From NCBI RefSeq assembly GCF_000799735.1, contig NZ_JUHH01000001.1:2419387-2483386 (forward strand): a stretch of 64,000 nt of DNA, read 5' to 3'. A model generated the notes under the pieces. It did no database searches, had not been told where the DNA came from, and worked only from the letters and a program-made list of their open reading frames with translations. This DNA comes from Methylotenera sp. G11. GTDB lineage: Bacteria > Pseudomonadota > Gammaproteobacteria > Burkholderiales > Methylophilaceae. The translations under genes were made by a program, and so were the position numbers. How positions within the stretch are numbered: position 1 is the stretch's first letter; each line of letters starts with the position of its first letter. This document shows positions 8,323-18,558 of this stretch, piece by piece.

Positions 8323-9594
8323 TTAAAGTTTCCAGCCGTAGGCGATGCCCAGCGAATCTTCATACATTTTCAGGTTGGCTTCAGCACCGGGAATGAACGG
8401 GATGGAGCCGCTGCCTTTCACTTTTTCTTCAAACGCATGCATGTAGGAGAAAGAAATCTCCGATTGGTTCGGCAGTACATAAGTTGCACCTAAAGTCGCA
8501 TGATCCTGTACTACACCGGGCGCCAGGATATTGAACAGGGTTTCGCCGCTGCGGATAGGCTGCGACGCGTGATTGTAACCAGCGCGGATAGTCAGGCTGT
8601 CGTTCCAGGCATAGCTTGCACCGACTTTAACCGCGGTCACGTCTTTCCATGCAAAGCCCGGGCCGTTCTTTGAACCCAGCTGCTGGCCGTTTATAAACAG
8701 ATTGTTCACGGAATTGCCAACGGAATCCACATCGCCATAGTTGATGCGCTGCACGTCAGCGGCCAGGGTCAGCGCCGGGGTTGCCTTGACTGCAATCCCC
8801 AGGCCATAGGTTTCAGGAATGTCAAAATCACCGTTTTCTGCAAACAGTCCTTTGTATTTATCGAATTTGCTCATGTAGGTTTTGCTCTGGTAAGTTGCAC
8901 CCAGCGTCACGGCGTCATTGACCCTGCCGATCCAGCCAATATGTACGCCAGCGCCATAAGATGAGTCGTAACCTTTGTTGGTAACATTGTCCGGGTGCGC
9001 TGAAGCGGGGCTTGCGAAGTTCTGCAGGCCTTTGATCTCAAAGCGCTGGTAAGCCAGGTTGACTGCAACGCCCACCGTATTGGACTCGTTGATCTTCCAG
9101 GTTGCGGTTGGCGCAACGAACAGCTGGATCAGATCCATACGCGGCGCCGTATTGCCAAACAGGGGAATGGCTTTTTTGTAGTCGGTATTCATGCCGCCGT
9201 TGCCATATACGCTGACGCCTAAGGTCACATCAGGGTTAATCACCCGCTTGTAGCCAAATTCGGGGATGATGAAATTTTCCGCATCGTTGGCATCGTATTT
9301 TCCATCAACGCCGGGGCCGACTCCGCTGATTTCGGATTCGCGCTGTGGCCTGAACCAGGTGACGCCAATATCTGCACGGTCACCGATCAGGCCCATGCCG
9401 GCAGGGTTGGCGGCAGCGGCGAGGGCATCTTGCGGCAATGCAATGCCTACGCCGCCCATGCCTTGTGATTTTACGCCATAGCCGTGTGCGAAATAGCCAT
9501 CGGTGGCATGCGCATGAGATGTTGCCAATATGGCAAGCAATGGTAAGAGTTTACGGGTCAGTGTCATTCGGGTGGCTTTCTTGATCGCAATCAT
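8323..9594 (-). CDS. FadL/OmpP1/TodX-family outer membrane protein
   Basis: This protein of up to 423 residues has a signal peptide ending near SHAHA and a mature N-terminus TDGYFAHGYG. The conserved N-terminal hatch segment (GMGGVGIALPQDALAAAANP) is typical of FadL porins, and the rest is a predicted beta-barrel with alternating polar/apolar strands. FadL proteins take hydrophobic molecules across the outer membrane. The actual ligand is unknown. An alternative start at 9567 (10th codon) gives a shorter, cleaner signal peptide. Neither start has a strong ribosome site. Confidence 0.9.
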   Translation of the reverse strand: MIAIKKATRMTLTRKLLPLLAILATSHAHATDGYFAHGYGVKSQGMGGVGIALPQDALAAAANPAGMGLIGDRADIGVTWFRPQRESEISGVGPGVDGKYDANDAENFIIPEFGYKRVINPDVTLGVSVYGNGGMNTDYKKAIPLFGNTAPRMDLIQLFVAPTATWKINESNTVGVAVNLAYQRFEIKGLQNFASPASAHPDNVTNKGYDSSYGAGVHIGWIGRVNDAVTLGATYQSKTYMSKFDKYKGLFAENGDFDIPETYGLGIAVKATPALTLAADVQRINYGDVDSVGNSVNNLFINGQQLGSKNGPGFAWKDVTAVKVGASYAWNDSLTIRAGYNHASQPIRSGETLFNILAPGVVQDHATLGATYVLPNQSEISFSYMHAFEEKVKGSGSIPFIPGAEANLKMYEDSLGIAYGWKL

Positions 9595-9846
9595 TTAAAA
9601 AAACTTGCCGAATTCTATCCAAGCGCCTTAATTCTTAAAAATACTTAATAAATATATTGATATAAACATATGGAATAATGGATGTTGATCAGGCGAATTG
9701 AGCACTTGCCAGGCGTGATGAACTAACAAAGTGTTATCCTTGTCACAAATGGCAGCCGTGTTTTGAGTAAAGCCAATGATTTGCAGCGCGGATTGCCGAT
9801 GCTGCCAGATCAATAAGTCATATAAAAATAAAAGGAGATGGGTACT

Positions 9847-11208
9847 GTGCGTACAAAAAGCTTTTTGATTCTTCTGCTGATGATGCCGCTGACGGTGTTT
9901 GCGGCAGCATCCGTACAGGAATTTAAACTGGATAATGGTTTGAAACTGATCGTACAGGAGGATCATCGTTCACCGGTTGTCGTGTCCCAGGTCTGGTACC
10001 GGGCAGGCAGCCTGGATGAAGTGAATGGCAAAACCGGGGTTGCCCATGTGCTGGAGCACATGATGTTCAAGGGCACCAGACAGGTCAAGGCCGGACAGTT
10101 CTCACGTCTGATCGCCGCCGCCGGCGGCAAGGAAAACGCGTTTACCAGCACAGACTACACCTGCTACTTCCAGCAGCTCGAAAAATCGCACCTGCCGCTG
10201 TCGTTCAAGCTGGAAGCCGACCGCATGGCCAATCTGCAGCTGACAGATGAAGAATTTGCCAAAGAAATCAAAGTAGTCATGGAGGAGCGGCGCTGGCGCA
10301 CTGACGATAAGCCGCAGTCAAAAGTCAATGAAGCGTTTCAGGGCACGGTTTACCGGGCACACCCGTATTCACGTCCCGTGATCGGTTTCATGAACGATCT
10401 TGAGAACATGACGGCTGACGATGCGCGCGAGTGGTACCACAACTGGTACGCGCCCAATAATGCCACCCTGGTGGTGGTCGGCGACGTGAAAGCGGATGAG
10501 GTGTACCAGCTGGCCAAACAGCATTTCGGCAAATTAAAGGCCAAGGCCTTGCCGGTGCGCAAACCGCAGGTAGAACCGGAGCAGATCGGCGAGCGCCGCA
10601 CCGTAGTCAAGGCGCCGGCTAAATTGCCTTATCTGCTGATGGGTTACCATGTGCCTGCACTTAATGACCCGGAAACCGATTGGGAACCTTATGCGCTGGA
10701 AGTGCTTGCCGGCGTGTTGAGCGGCAATCCGGCGGCGCGCCTGAATCAGCGCCTGGTGCGTGAAACCCAGCTGGCGATTGATGCCAGTGCCGGTTATGAC
10801 CTGATGTCACGCGGGCACCAGAGCGTGTTCGCACTGGATGCAACCCCGAGCGAAGGCAAGACTGTAGCCGAGCTTGAGGCTGCCTTGCTGCAGCAGATTG
10901 AAGATATCAAAGCGTCAGGCGTGACGACAGAAGAACTGGATCGAGTGAAGGCTGGTGTCATCGCAGCCGACGTATATAAACGCGATTCCATGTTCTATCA
11001 GGGGATGCAGATCGGCACCGTGGAAACGATAGGCTTTTCATGGAAGATCCTTGAGGATTATCCGAATAAATTACGTGCGGTAACACCGGAGCAGGTGCAG
11101 GCCGTTGCCAGGAAATATCTGCTTAAAGATAATTTAACCGTGGCAACGCTCGATCCGCAGCCGATAGACCCGAATGCAAAACCGCAGGGTAAACCGCACG
11201 TACATTAA
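9847..11208 (+). CDS. M16 zinc metallopeptidase, secreted
   Basis: This 453-residue protein has a signal peptide (cleavage near VFAAA) and the inverted zinc motif HVLEH (His67, Glu70, His71), with a downstream acidic ligand region near EIKVVMEE. It should be a periplasmic, catalytically active pitrilysin-type peptidase. A GTG start at 9847 is chosen because AAAGGAG at 9831-9837 directly abuts an upstream in-frame ATG at 9838 and is correctly spaced only for the GTG. It is followed by a second M16 gene lacking the zinc motif, as in heterodimeric M16B proteases. Confidence 0.92.
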   Translation: MRTKSFLILLLMMPLTVFAAASVQEFKLDNGLKLIVQEDHRSPVVVSQVWYRAGSLDEVNGKTGVAHVLEHMMFKGTRQVKAGQFSRLIAAAGGKENAFTSTDYTCYFQQLEKSHLPLSFKLEADRMANLQLTDEEFAKEIKVVMEERRWRTDDKPQSKVNEAFQGTVYRAHPYSRPVIGFMNDLENMTADDAREWYHNWYAPNNATLVVVGDVKADEVYQLAKQHFGKLKAKALPVRKPQVEPEQIGERRTVVKAPAKLPYLLMGYHVPALNDPETDWEPYALEVLAGVLSGNPAARLNQRLVRETQLAIDASAGYDLMSRGHQSVFALDATPSEGKTVAELEAALLQQIEDIKASGVTTEELDRVKAGVIAADVYKRDSMFYQGMQIGTVETIGFSWKILEDYPNKLRAVTPEQVQAVARKYLLKDNLTVATLDPQPIDPNAKPQGKPHVH

Positions 11209-11264
11209 GTATCGGTAAGTCCGAGTACTGAATATGAATTTTTATAGCCAAAAATTACTTCCCC

Positions 11265-11447
11265 GTCATTCCGGCGGAGGCCGGAATCCAGACAGGCTTC
11301 ATGGCTAGATGTGACGGTGCAAGCACTGCCAGAAGTTGATTTATTTTATTACTTAATAGGTTGAGTCGATGGTTTCTATATTACTTTCCATTGAAGCTGC
11401 TACTTTAATTATCACCTTGCCTGGATTCCGGCCTGCGCCGGAATGAC
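11265..11447. repeat. Inverted pair of 27-bp dispersed repeats in a 325-bp gap between the M16 genes
   Basis: Bases 11265-11291 and 11421-11447 are reverse complements at 26 of 27 positions. Each arm is itself palindromic (TCATTCCGG ... CCGGAAT). The spacing between arms is 129 bases. The arms could pair into a long hairpin within the transcript between the two peptidase genes. Units of this sequence type are common dispersed repeats in proteobacteria. Apart from this pair the gap 11209-11533 holds no gene that I can see. Confidence 0.85.
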
Positions 11448-11533
11448 AGTCTTGGTATTTTTTGAAATTTAAATTGATGTTTGTTTTGTGAGAAGCACTT
11501 AATTCTCTATATATATTATTTAGGTAAAAAATA

Positions 11534-12874
11534 ATGAATATGCAATACATAAGAAAAACACTAGTAACAGGCTTGGCAGTGTTAACTGCCGGATTTTTAG
11601 CATTCAGCACTGCCGCGCAGGCCGGCGTCAAGATCCAGAAATGGCAGACTTCTTCTGGTTCTGAAGTGTATTTTGTGGAGAACCACGACCTGCCGATCGT
11701 CGACATCAGCATTAACTTTGCTGCGGGTGCAGCCCGTGACACGGCGCAGAAATCAGGTGTGGCGGGTGTTACGCGATACCTCATGACTTTGGGTGCGGCC
11801 GGCATGACGGATGAAAAAATCGCGAATAAAATGGCCGACGTAGGCGCTATCCTGGGCGGTGATTTTGATGCTGACCGCGCCGCGTTCAAATTGCGCACAC
11901 TCAGCAGCGAGCGCGAGAAAACGCAGGCACTGGATGTGTTCACTAAAATCCTGCAACACCCGGATTTTCCTGAAGATGTACTGGCGCGTGAAAAAGCCCG
12001 TATCATTGCAGGCCTGCAGGAATCGGCAACGCAGCCGGAGAGTATTTCCAGCAAAGCGTTCATGGCGGCATTGTATGGCAGCCATCCATACAGCCTTGAT
12101 GAATCCGGCGAAGTGGATACGGTGGGCAGGATCAGCCGCGCTGACCTGCTGGATTTCTATCGGCAATATTATGGCGCTAAAGGCGCCGTCGTAGCGATTA
12201 TCGGCGATTTAAGCCGTGAGCAGGCTGCGGCTGTGGCCGAGAGCATGACTGCCGGTTTGCCTGAGTCTGCCATTAAAGCCCCGATCCCTGCGGTCACGCT
12301 GCCGACGCAGCCGGTAGAAAAGCGCATTGCGCATCCGGCGTCGCAGTCTCATATCCTGCTCGGTTACCCGGGTATCAAACGCGGAGACCCTGACTTGTTC
12401 CCGCTTTATGTGGGCAACTATGTGTTAGGCGGCGGTGGCTTCGTGTCACGCCTGACTGAAGAAGTGCGCGAAAAACGCGGCCTGGTTTACAGCGTATACA
12501 GCTATTTTGCGCCGATGGCCGAAGCCGGACCATTCCAGATCGGCTTGCAGACCAAGAAAGACCAGGCAGAGGATGCGCTCAAGCTGGTGAAGGAAACCCT
12601 GGATAATTTCATTAAGAATGGGGTCACCGAAGCTGAGCTGAAAGCTGCCAAGGCCAACATCATCGGCGGTTTTCCGATGCGTATCGATAGCAACAGCAAA
12701 ATCCTGGATTACCTGTCCATGATCGGTTTTTACAAGCTGCCGCTGAATTACCTTGACACATACAACAGCAGCGTTGAAAAAGTCACGGCCGCGCAGATCA
12801 AAGACGCGTTCAGCCGCCGCCTGAAACCGGAGAATTTCGTAACCATTATCGTAGGCGACCCTGATGCCAAATAG
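11534..12874 (+). CDS. M16-family peptidase-like protein without zinc motif
   Basis: This 446-residue secreted protein has a signal peptide ending near AAQAG and two M16 domains. At the position of HxxEH it has GVTRY (in KSGVAGVTRYLMTLG), so it cannot bind zinc there. The C-terminal half keeps the R/Y-type substrate-binding region (EKRGLVYSVYS). It is most likely the non-catalytic partner of the upstream M16 peptidase in a periplasmic complex. The natural substrate is unknown. Confidence 0.9.
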   Translation: MNMQYIRKTLVTGLAVLTAGFLAFSTAAQAGVKIQKWQTSSGSEVYFVENHDLPIVDISINFAAGAARDTAQKSGVAGVTRYLMTLGAAGMTDEKIANKMADVGAILGGDFDADRAAFKLRTLSSEREKTQALDVFTKILQHPDFPEDVLAREKARIIAGLQESATQPESISSKAFMAALYGSHPYSLDESGEVDTVGRISRADLLDFYRQYYGAKGAVVAIIGDLSREQAAAVAESMTAGLPESAIKAPIPAVTLPTQPVEKRIAHPASQSHILLGYPGIKRGDPDLFPLYVGNYVLGGGGFVSRLTEEVREKRGLVYSVYSYFAPMAEAGPFQIGLQTKKDQAEDALKLVKETLDNFIKNGVTEAELKAAKANIIGGFPMRIDSNSKILDYLSMIGFYKLPLNYLDTYNSSVEKVTAAQIKDAFSRRLKPENFVTIIVGDPDAK

Positions 12875-12958
12875 TGGCCTGCCGTATAAATCAGTATTGC
12901 AGTGAGCGGGGCGGCGTGGCAATCTACATGCTTTATTGAATTTGAACGAGAGAACAGA

Positions 12959-14030
<1,072 letters not shown>

Positions 14031-14042
14031 ATATGAAATTGA

Positions 14043-14432
<390 letters not shown>

Positions 14433-14454
14433 ATCAAATTTAAGGAAAATCAAA

Positions 14455-14844
14455 ATGCGCATGTTACATACTATGCTCCGTGTCGGAAACCTGGAGCGTT
14501 CGATCAAGTTTTATACCGAAGTGCTGGGCATGAAAGTGCTGCGCCAGCACGATTATCCGGATGGCAAGTTTACGCTGGCTTTTGTCGGCTATGGCGATGA
14601 AAGCGACCATACCGTGCTGGAGCTGACCTATAACTACGGTGTCGAAAGCTATGAGATGGGCAAGGCCTACGGGCACATCGCCATTGAAGTGGATGATGCA
14701 TACAAGGCCTGTGACGCTGTGCGCAATACAGGCGGCAAGGTGATCCGCGAGGCTGGCCCGATGATGCACGGCACCACCGTGATCGCTTTTATTGAAGACC
14801 CGGATGGATACAAGGTAGAGTTCATTCAGGCGGGAACTTATTAA
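14455..14844 (+). CDS. gloA: Lactoylglutathione lyase (glyoxalase I)
   Basis: This 129-residue glyoxalase fold protein has all four metal ligands at the E. coli GloA positions: His5, Glu56, His74 and Glu122. It isomerises the methylglyoxal-glutathione hemithioacetal to lactoylglutathione, removing toxic methylglyoxal. An AAGGAAA ribosome site precedes the ATG. It is 22 bases after the ferredoxin gene. Confidence 0.96.
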   Translation: MRMLHTMLRVGNLERSIKFYTEVLGMKVLRQHDYPDGKFTLAFVGYGDESDHTVLELTYNYGVESYEMGKAYGHIAIEVDDAYKACDAVRNTGGKVIREAGPMMHGTTVIAFIEDPDGYKVEFIQAGTY

Positions 14845-14850
14845 TCAACC

Positions 14851-14877
14851 TCATTCCCGCCTGCGCGGGCATGACGA
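14851..14877. repeat. Hairpin-forming dispersed repeat after gloA
   Basis: TCATTCCCGC and GCGGGCATGA form a near-perfect 10-bp stem with loop CTGC. It is related in sequence to the 27-bp pair at 11265-11447 (TCATTCC followed by a G/C palindrome). It lacks a T-run, so it is more likely a dispersed repeat than a strong terminator. Confidence 0.6.
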
Positions 14878-14887
14878 AAATGGAATA

Positions 14888-15145
14888 ATGGTGGATATGG
14901 ATTGGGTTCTATACCTGCTGGAGTGCAGAAACGGCACTTTCTATGCAGGTATCACCAATAACCTTGAACAGCGTTATGCCGCCCATCTCTCCGGCAAGGG
15001 TGCGCGTTATACGCGCGCCAACCCGCCCGTAAAAATTCTGGCCTCGAAACTATATGCAGACCGCTCTGCCGCCAGTGTCGCTGAGGCGCAGTTAAAACGG
15101 CTGCCCCGTCATAAAAAACTCGATTTCTTTAGCGTGCCGATATGA
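14888..15145 (+). CDS. GIY-YIG nuclease-superfamily protein (UPF0213/YhbQ type)
   Basis: This 85-residue single-domain protein has the GIY-YIG hallmarks: [17 protein letters not shown] (VYLLxC...YxGxT), the Arg in [15 protein letters not shown], and the Glu in AEAQLKRL. Members of this small family are common in bacteria and may act in DNA repair or nucleic acid processing; the specific role is unclear. Its stop overlaps the next gene's ATG by 4 bases. Confidence 0.9.
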   Translation: MVDMDWVLYLLECRNGTFYAGITNNLEQRYAAHLSGKGARYTRANPPVKILASKLYADRSAASVAEAQLKRLPRHKKLDFFSVPI

Positions 15146-15387
15146 ACAAGCCTGAATTGCTGAAAGCTGTGGAACTGGCCTTGTCCGGCGATTGGGATGG
15201 GGCGCACAATATTGCACAGGACTATGGCGATGCCACTGCCAACTGGCTGCATGCGGTACTGCATAAAGTCGAAGGTGATGCGTGGAATAGCCGTTACTGG
15301 TATGCACGCAGCGCAGGCAGGGCTTATGAGGATTTTGCCGATGCCAGGGATGAACTGCTGCATATCCAGAAGTTGTTAAGCAGTTGA
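15142..15387 (+). CDS. Small conserved protein of unknown function
   Basis: This 81-residue, mostly helical protein begins [18 protein letters not shown] and has [10 protein letters not shown] and NSRYWYARS. The pattern is that of a short helix-pair, TPR-like fold. I recall similar proteins from proteobacteria without assigned function. It overlaps the upstream GIY-YIG gene by ATGA, so the two are translationally coupled. Confidence 0.75.
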   Translation: MNKPELLKAVELALSGDWDGAHNIAQDYGDATANWLHAVLHKVEGDAWNSRYWYARSAGRAYEDFADARDELLHIQKLLSS

Positions 15388-15388
15388 A

Positions 15389-15416
15389 AGCCCGTGCGCG
15401 ACCATGCACACGGGCT
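15389..15416. terminator. Hairpin between convergent genes
   Basis: AGCCCGTG and CACGGGCT form an 8-bp stem with a 12-base loop, between the small conserved gene on + and the efflux pump gene on -. A GTTTT stretch follows on the + side after about 14 bases. It probably works as a terminator, but it is weak. Confidence 0.5.
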
Positions 15417-15433
15417 GCGAACAGGCGTTTTAA

Positions 15434-18400
15434 TTAATCAAGAACGATGGCCTTCTCTTGTTCAGCATTGGCCGGGCTGCCGTATTTCCTGACCACCCAA
15501 AGGTAAACGGATGGCAGTACCAGCAGCGTGAGCAGGGTCGCGCTGATCAGCCCGCCAATCACGACTACGGCCAGCGGCCTTTGTGTTTCTGCACCGATGT
15601 TGTGTGACAGCGCCATCGGCAACAGGCCGAACATGGCCAGCAGGCCAGTCATCAATACCGTACGCAGGCGTGACATCGAGCCTTCATGCACGGCTTCTTC
15701 AGGTGTTTTGCCTTCGGCAATCAGCTGGTCGAATACCGATACCATCACCACCCCGTTAAGCACCGCCTGCCCGAACAGGGCGATGAAGCCAATCGCGGCC
15801 GACACCGATAACGGAATGCCGGTGATGAACAGCGCAACAATGCCGCCAATCAACGCAAAAGGAATATTGGCAACAATCAGCAGCGCGTTCTTGAACGAGC
15901 CGAAGGCATCGAACAGCAGCACAAAGATCAGCAGGATTGACAATGGAACAACGACAGAAAGCCTGGCCATGGCGCGCTGCTGGTTCTCAAATTCGCCTGA
16001 CCATGTGACATACGCACCGTTGGGAACGCTGACGTTGGCATTCACTTTTTTCTGCATGTCGGCTACTACGCTGCCCATGTCCCGGTCCTGGATGAAGATG
16101 CCGATTGAAACCACGCGCTGGCCGTTTTCACGCGCGATGTTCATCGCCCCCATGGTCTGTTTGAAGTGTGCAAGTTCATGCAGTGGAATCTGCGCGCCAT
16201 TCGGGGCGGCAATCAGCAGGTCATCCAGTTTGCTGAGTGAGCGCTGCTCCTGTGCCAGGCGCACGACTACCGAGAAGTGGCGCTCGCCCTCCCATAGCTC
16301 AGTGGTTGCCTTGCCTGCCAGTGCCGTTTCGATTGCATCCTGAATATCGGCAATATTGATGCCGTAGCGCGCCGCGGCATCGCGGTCAATATCAATGATC
16401 TGTTGCGGCAGGTCGCCGTCACGGTCTATATAAGCACGTGAAACACCCTGAACATTATGGATCTGATTCACGATAGACCTGGCTGTATTTCGCAATACGG
16501 ACAGGTCATCTCCGTGTACCTTGATCACGATCTGGCCATCGATCTGGGAAATGCTTTCCAGCACGTTATCGCGGATAGGTTGTGAAAATGTTGCATCAAC
16601 GCCAGGCAAGTTAGAAACCGCCTTGTCCATTTCATCAATGATCTGGGCTTTTTTGTGGTCTTTGCGCCAGGTTTCTTCCGGTGCCAGCTCTACAAAGAAC
16701 TCCCCGCCATTGAATATCTTCGGGTCGGATCCGTCATCCGGCCTGCCGACTTTTGAAATCACGCTTTTCACTTCCGGTACGCTATGCAGCGCAGCCCGGA
16801 TGCGATGTGCCGCCAGCAGCGCTTCCGATTGCGATATCGATGGCGGCAGCGTCACGTTCACCCAGATCGTGCCTTCATCCAGTTCCGGCAGGAATTCAGT
16901 CCCGACTTTCGTACCCAGCCCCAGCGCGGCCACTAACAGGATGAGTGCGATACCCAGTACTTTTTTGGGGCGTGCCACAGCCCATTTGAACGCAGGTTCG
17001 TAAAGATGCTTGAACCAGGTGAGCAGGCGATTGTCGTGGTGAGGAATACGGTCGCGCAGCAGCCACAGGCAAAGCAGCGGCACCAGTGTCAGCGACAGCA
17101 TCAAAGAGCCCACCAGCGCCGAAGTTACCGAAAATGCCATGGGCGAGAATATGCGGCCTTCTGCACGCTGCAGCGTGAAGATGGGAATATGCGCTGCAAT
17201 GATCACCAGCATTGAGAACAGGGTAGGGCGGCCGACTTCAGTGACCGCTTTATAGATCACTTTCCTGCGTTCGCTGAAATTATGCTGTGCTTCATCACTC
17301 ATGTTGCCCAGCCGCAGGAATACGTTCTCGACCACGATCACCGCGCCATCGACAATGATGCCGAAGTCCATTGCGCCCAGTGACAGCAGGTTTGCCGGCA
17401 GATGCAGGAAGGTGAGCCCGATGAATGTCGATAATACCGCCAGTGGTATGATGCAGGCCACGATCAGCGCAGCCCGCAGGTTGCCCAGGAATAAAAGCAG
17501 CACGAACGTCACCAGCAGCGCGCCTTCAATCAGGTTGCCGAACACGGTATGCAGGGTTTTATCGATCAGCCAGGAGCGGTCGTAATAAGGCCTTAACTGC
17601 ACGCCTGGCGGCAGGCCGTGGTCATTCAGCTCGCTGATGGTCTGCTTGATGCCTTTAAGCAGTTCGGAAGGGTTTTCACCTTTGCGCATCAGCACCAGGC
17701 CGTTTACGATGTCATCGGAGTCATCCTGGCCAACCAGGCCTTGAACCGGGGCACTGGCTTCTTTAACCTCAGCGATGTCACGCACCAGTATCGGCACGCC
17801 TTTGCCGTTATCACCGACAACGACGCGGTCTATGTCGGCTGAGGTTGTGAATGTACCCAGCGAGCGCACCAGGAACTGTTGGCGACCCTGTGAAATTGCG
17901 CCGCCACCGGCGTTGGCATTGGCGCGGGTGAGCGCGGAGAATAGCTGTGCCAGCGTTATTTTGGCATCACGCATCTTTGCCAGGTCCGGGTTGACTTCAT
18001 ACTGCTTGAGTGCGCCGCCCATGGATACGACGTTGGCAACCCCCGGTACTTTCTTGAGTGCTTTTTCAACCACCCATTCTTCAATTTCACGCAGCTGGCG
18101 TGAGTTGAGGTGGTCACCCTGCACGCGATAGCGGTATATCTCGCCGATTGAAGTTGCAAGCGGCGCTACATCAGGCTCGACGCCATCCGGCAGGTCGATG
18201 CCGCGCAGGCGCTCAAACACCTGCTGGCGCGCTTCTTTATCGCTTGGCTTGTCGTTGAAGGTAATCATCATGTATGACAGCCCGAACTGCGTATGTGTGA
18301 ACATGCGCACCATATTTGGCATGCCGGACATGGCAACCTCAATCGGGATCGTGACCTGTTTTTCCACTTCTTCAGCCGCGCGCCCCGGATACTGGGCAAC

Positions 18401-18556
18401 AATGTTGACTTGTGTGTCGGAAACGTCAGGGAATGCCTCAATCGGCAGGTTGATGAAAGCAATCACGCCGCCAAGCACAAAAAGTACCAGTCCCAGCACG
18501 ACAAACACCGGCTGGGTTAATGCGAATCTAACAATACGGTTAATCATGGTGCGCAC
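15434..18556 (-). CDS. CzcA-type heavy-metal RND efflux pump
   Basis: This 1040-residue inner-membrane transporter has 12 predicted helices and two large periplasmic domains. The TM4 motif DFGIIVDGAVIVVEN (Asp397, Asp403, Glu410) is that of divalent-cation HME-RND pumps of the CzcA/CnrA group rather than the CusA group. It exports metal ions from the periplasm or cytoplasm by proton antiport. It is the last gene of the three-gene operon outer-membrane factor, fusion protein, pump. The metal (Zn, Co, Cd or Ni) cannot be fixed from sequence. Confidence 0.92.
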   Translation of the reverse strand: MRTMINRIVRFALTQPVFVVLGLVLFVLGGVIAFINLPIEAFPDVSDTQVNIVAQYPGRAAEEVEKQVTIPIEVAMSGMPNMVRMFTHTQFGLSYMMITFNDKPSDKEARQQVFERLRGIDLPDGVEPDVAPLATSIGEIYRYRVQGDHLNSRQLREIEEWVVEKALKKVPGVANVVSMGGALKQYEVNPDLAKMRDAKITLAQLFSALTRANANAGGGAISQGRQQFLVRSLGTFTTSADIDRVVVGDNGKGVPILVRDIAEVKEASAPVQGLVGQDDSDDIVNGLVLMRKGENPSELLKGIKQTISELNDHGLPPGVQLRPYYDRSWLIDKTLHTVFGNLIEGALLVTFVLLLFLGNLRAALIVACIIPLAVLSTFIGLTFLHLPANLLSLGAMDFGIIVDGAVIVVENVFLRLGNMSDEAQHNFSERRKVIYKAVTEVGRPTLFSMLVIIAAHIPIFTLQRAEGRIFSPMAFSVTSALVGSLMLSLTLVPLLCLWLLRDRIPHHDNRLLTWFKHLYEPAFKWAVARPKKVLGIALILLVAALGLGTKVGTEFLPELDEGTIWVNVTLPPSISQSEALLAAHRIRAALHSVPEVKSVISKVGRPDDGSDPKIFNGGEFFVELAPEETWRKDHKKAQIIDEMDKAVSNLPGVDATFSQPIRDNVLESISQIDGQIVIKVHGDDLSVLRNTARSIVNQIHNVQGVSRAYIDRDGDLPQQIIDIDRDAAARYGINIADIQDAIETALAGKATTELWEGERHFSVVVRLAQEQRSLSKLDDLLIAAPNGAQIPLHELAHFKQTMGAMNIARENGQRVVSIGIFIQDRDMGSVVADMQKKVNANVSVPNGAYVTWSGEFENQQRAMARLSVVVPLSILLIFVLLFDAFGSFKNALLIVANIPFALIGGIVALFITGIPLSVSAAIGFIALFGQAVLNGVVMVSVFDQLIAEGKTPEEAVHEGSMSRLRTVLMTGLLAMFGLLPMALSHNIGAETQRPLAVVVIGGLISATLLTLLVLPSVYLWVVRKYGSPANAEQEKAIVLD

Positions 18557-18558
18557 CC

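Noticed and set aside
9628-9966. 112-residue frame on the - strand upstream of the FadL gene
   Set aside because: It runs into the M16 signal-peptide region on the other strand, has low-complexity composition and no ribosome site; the region is more likely promoter DNA for two divergent genes.
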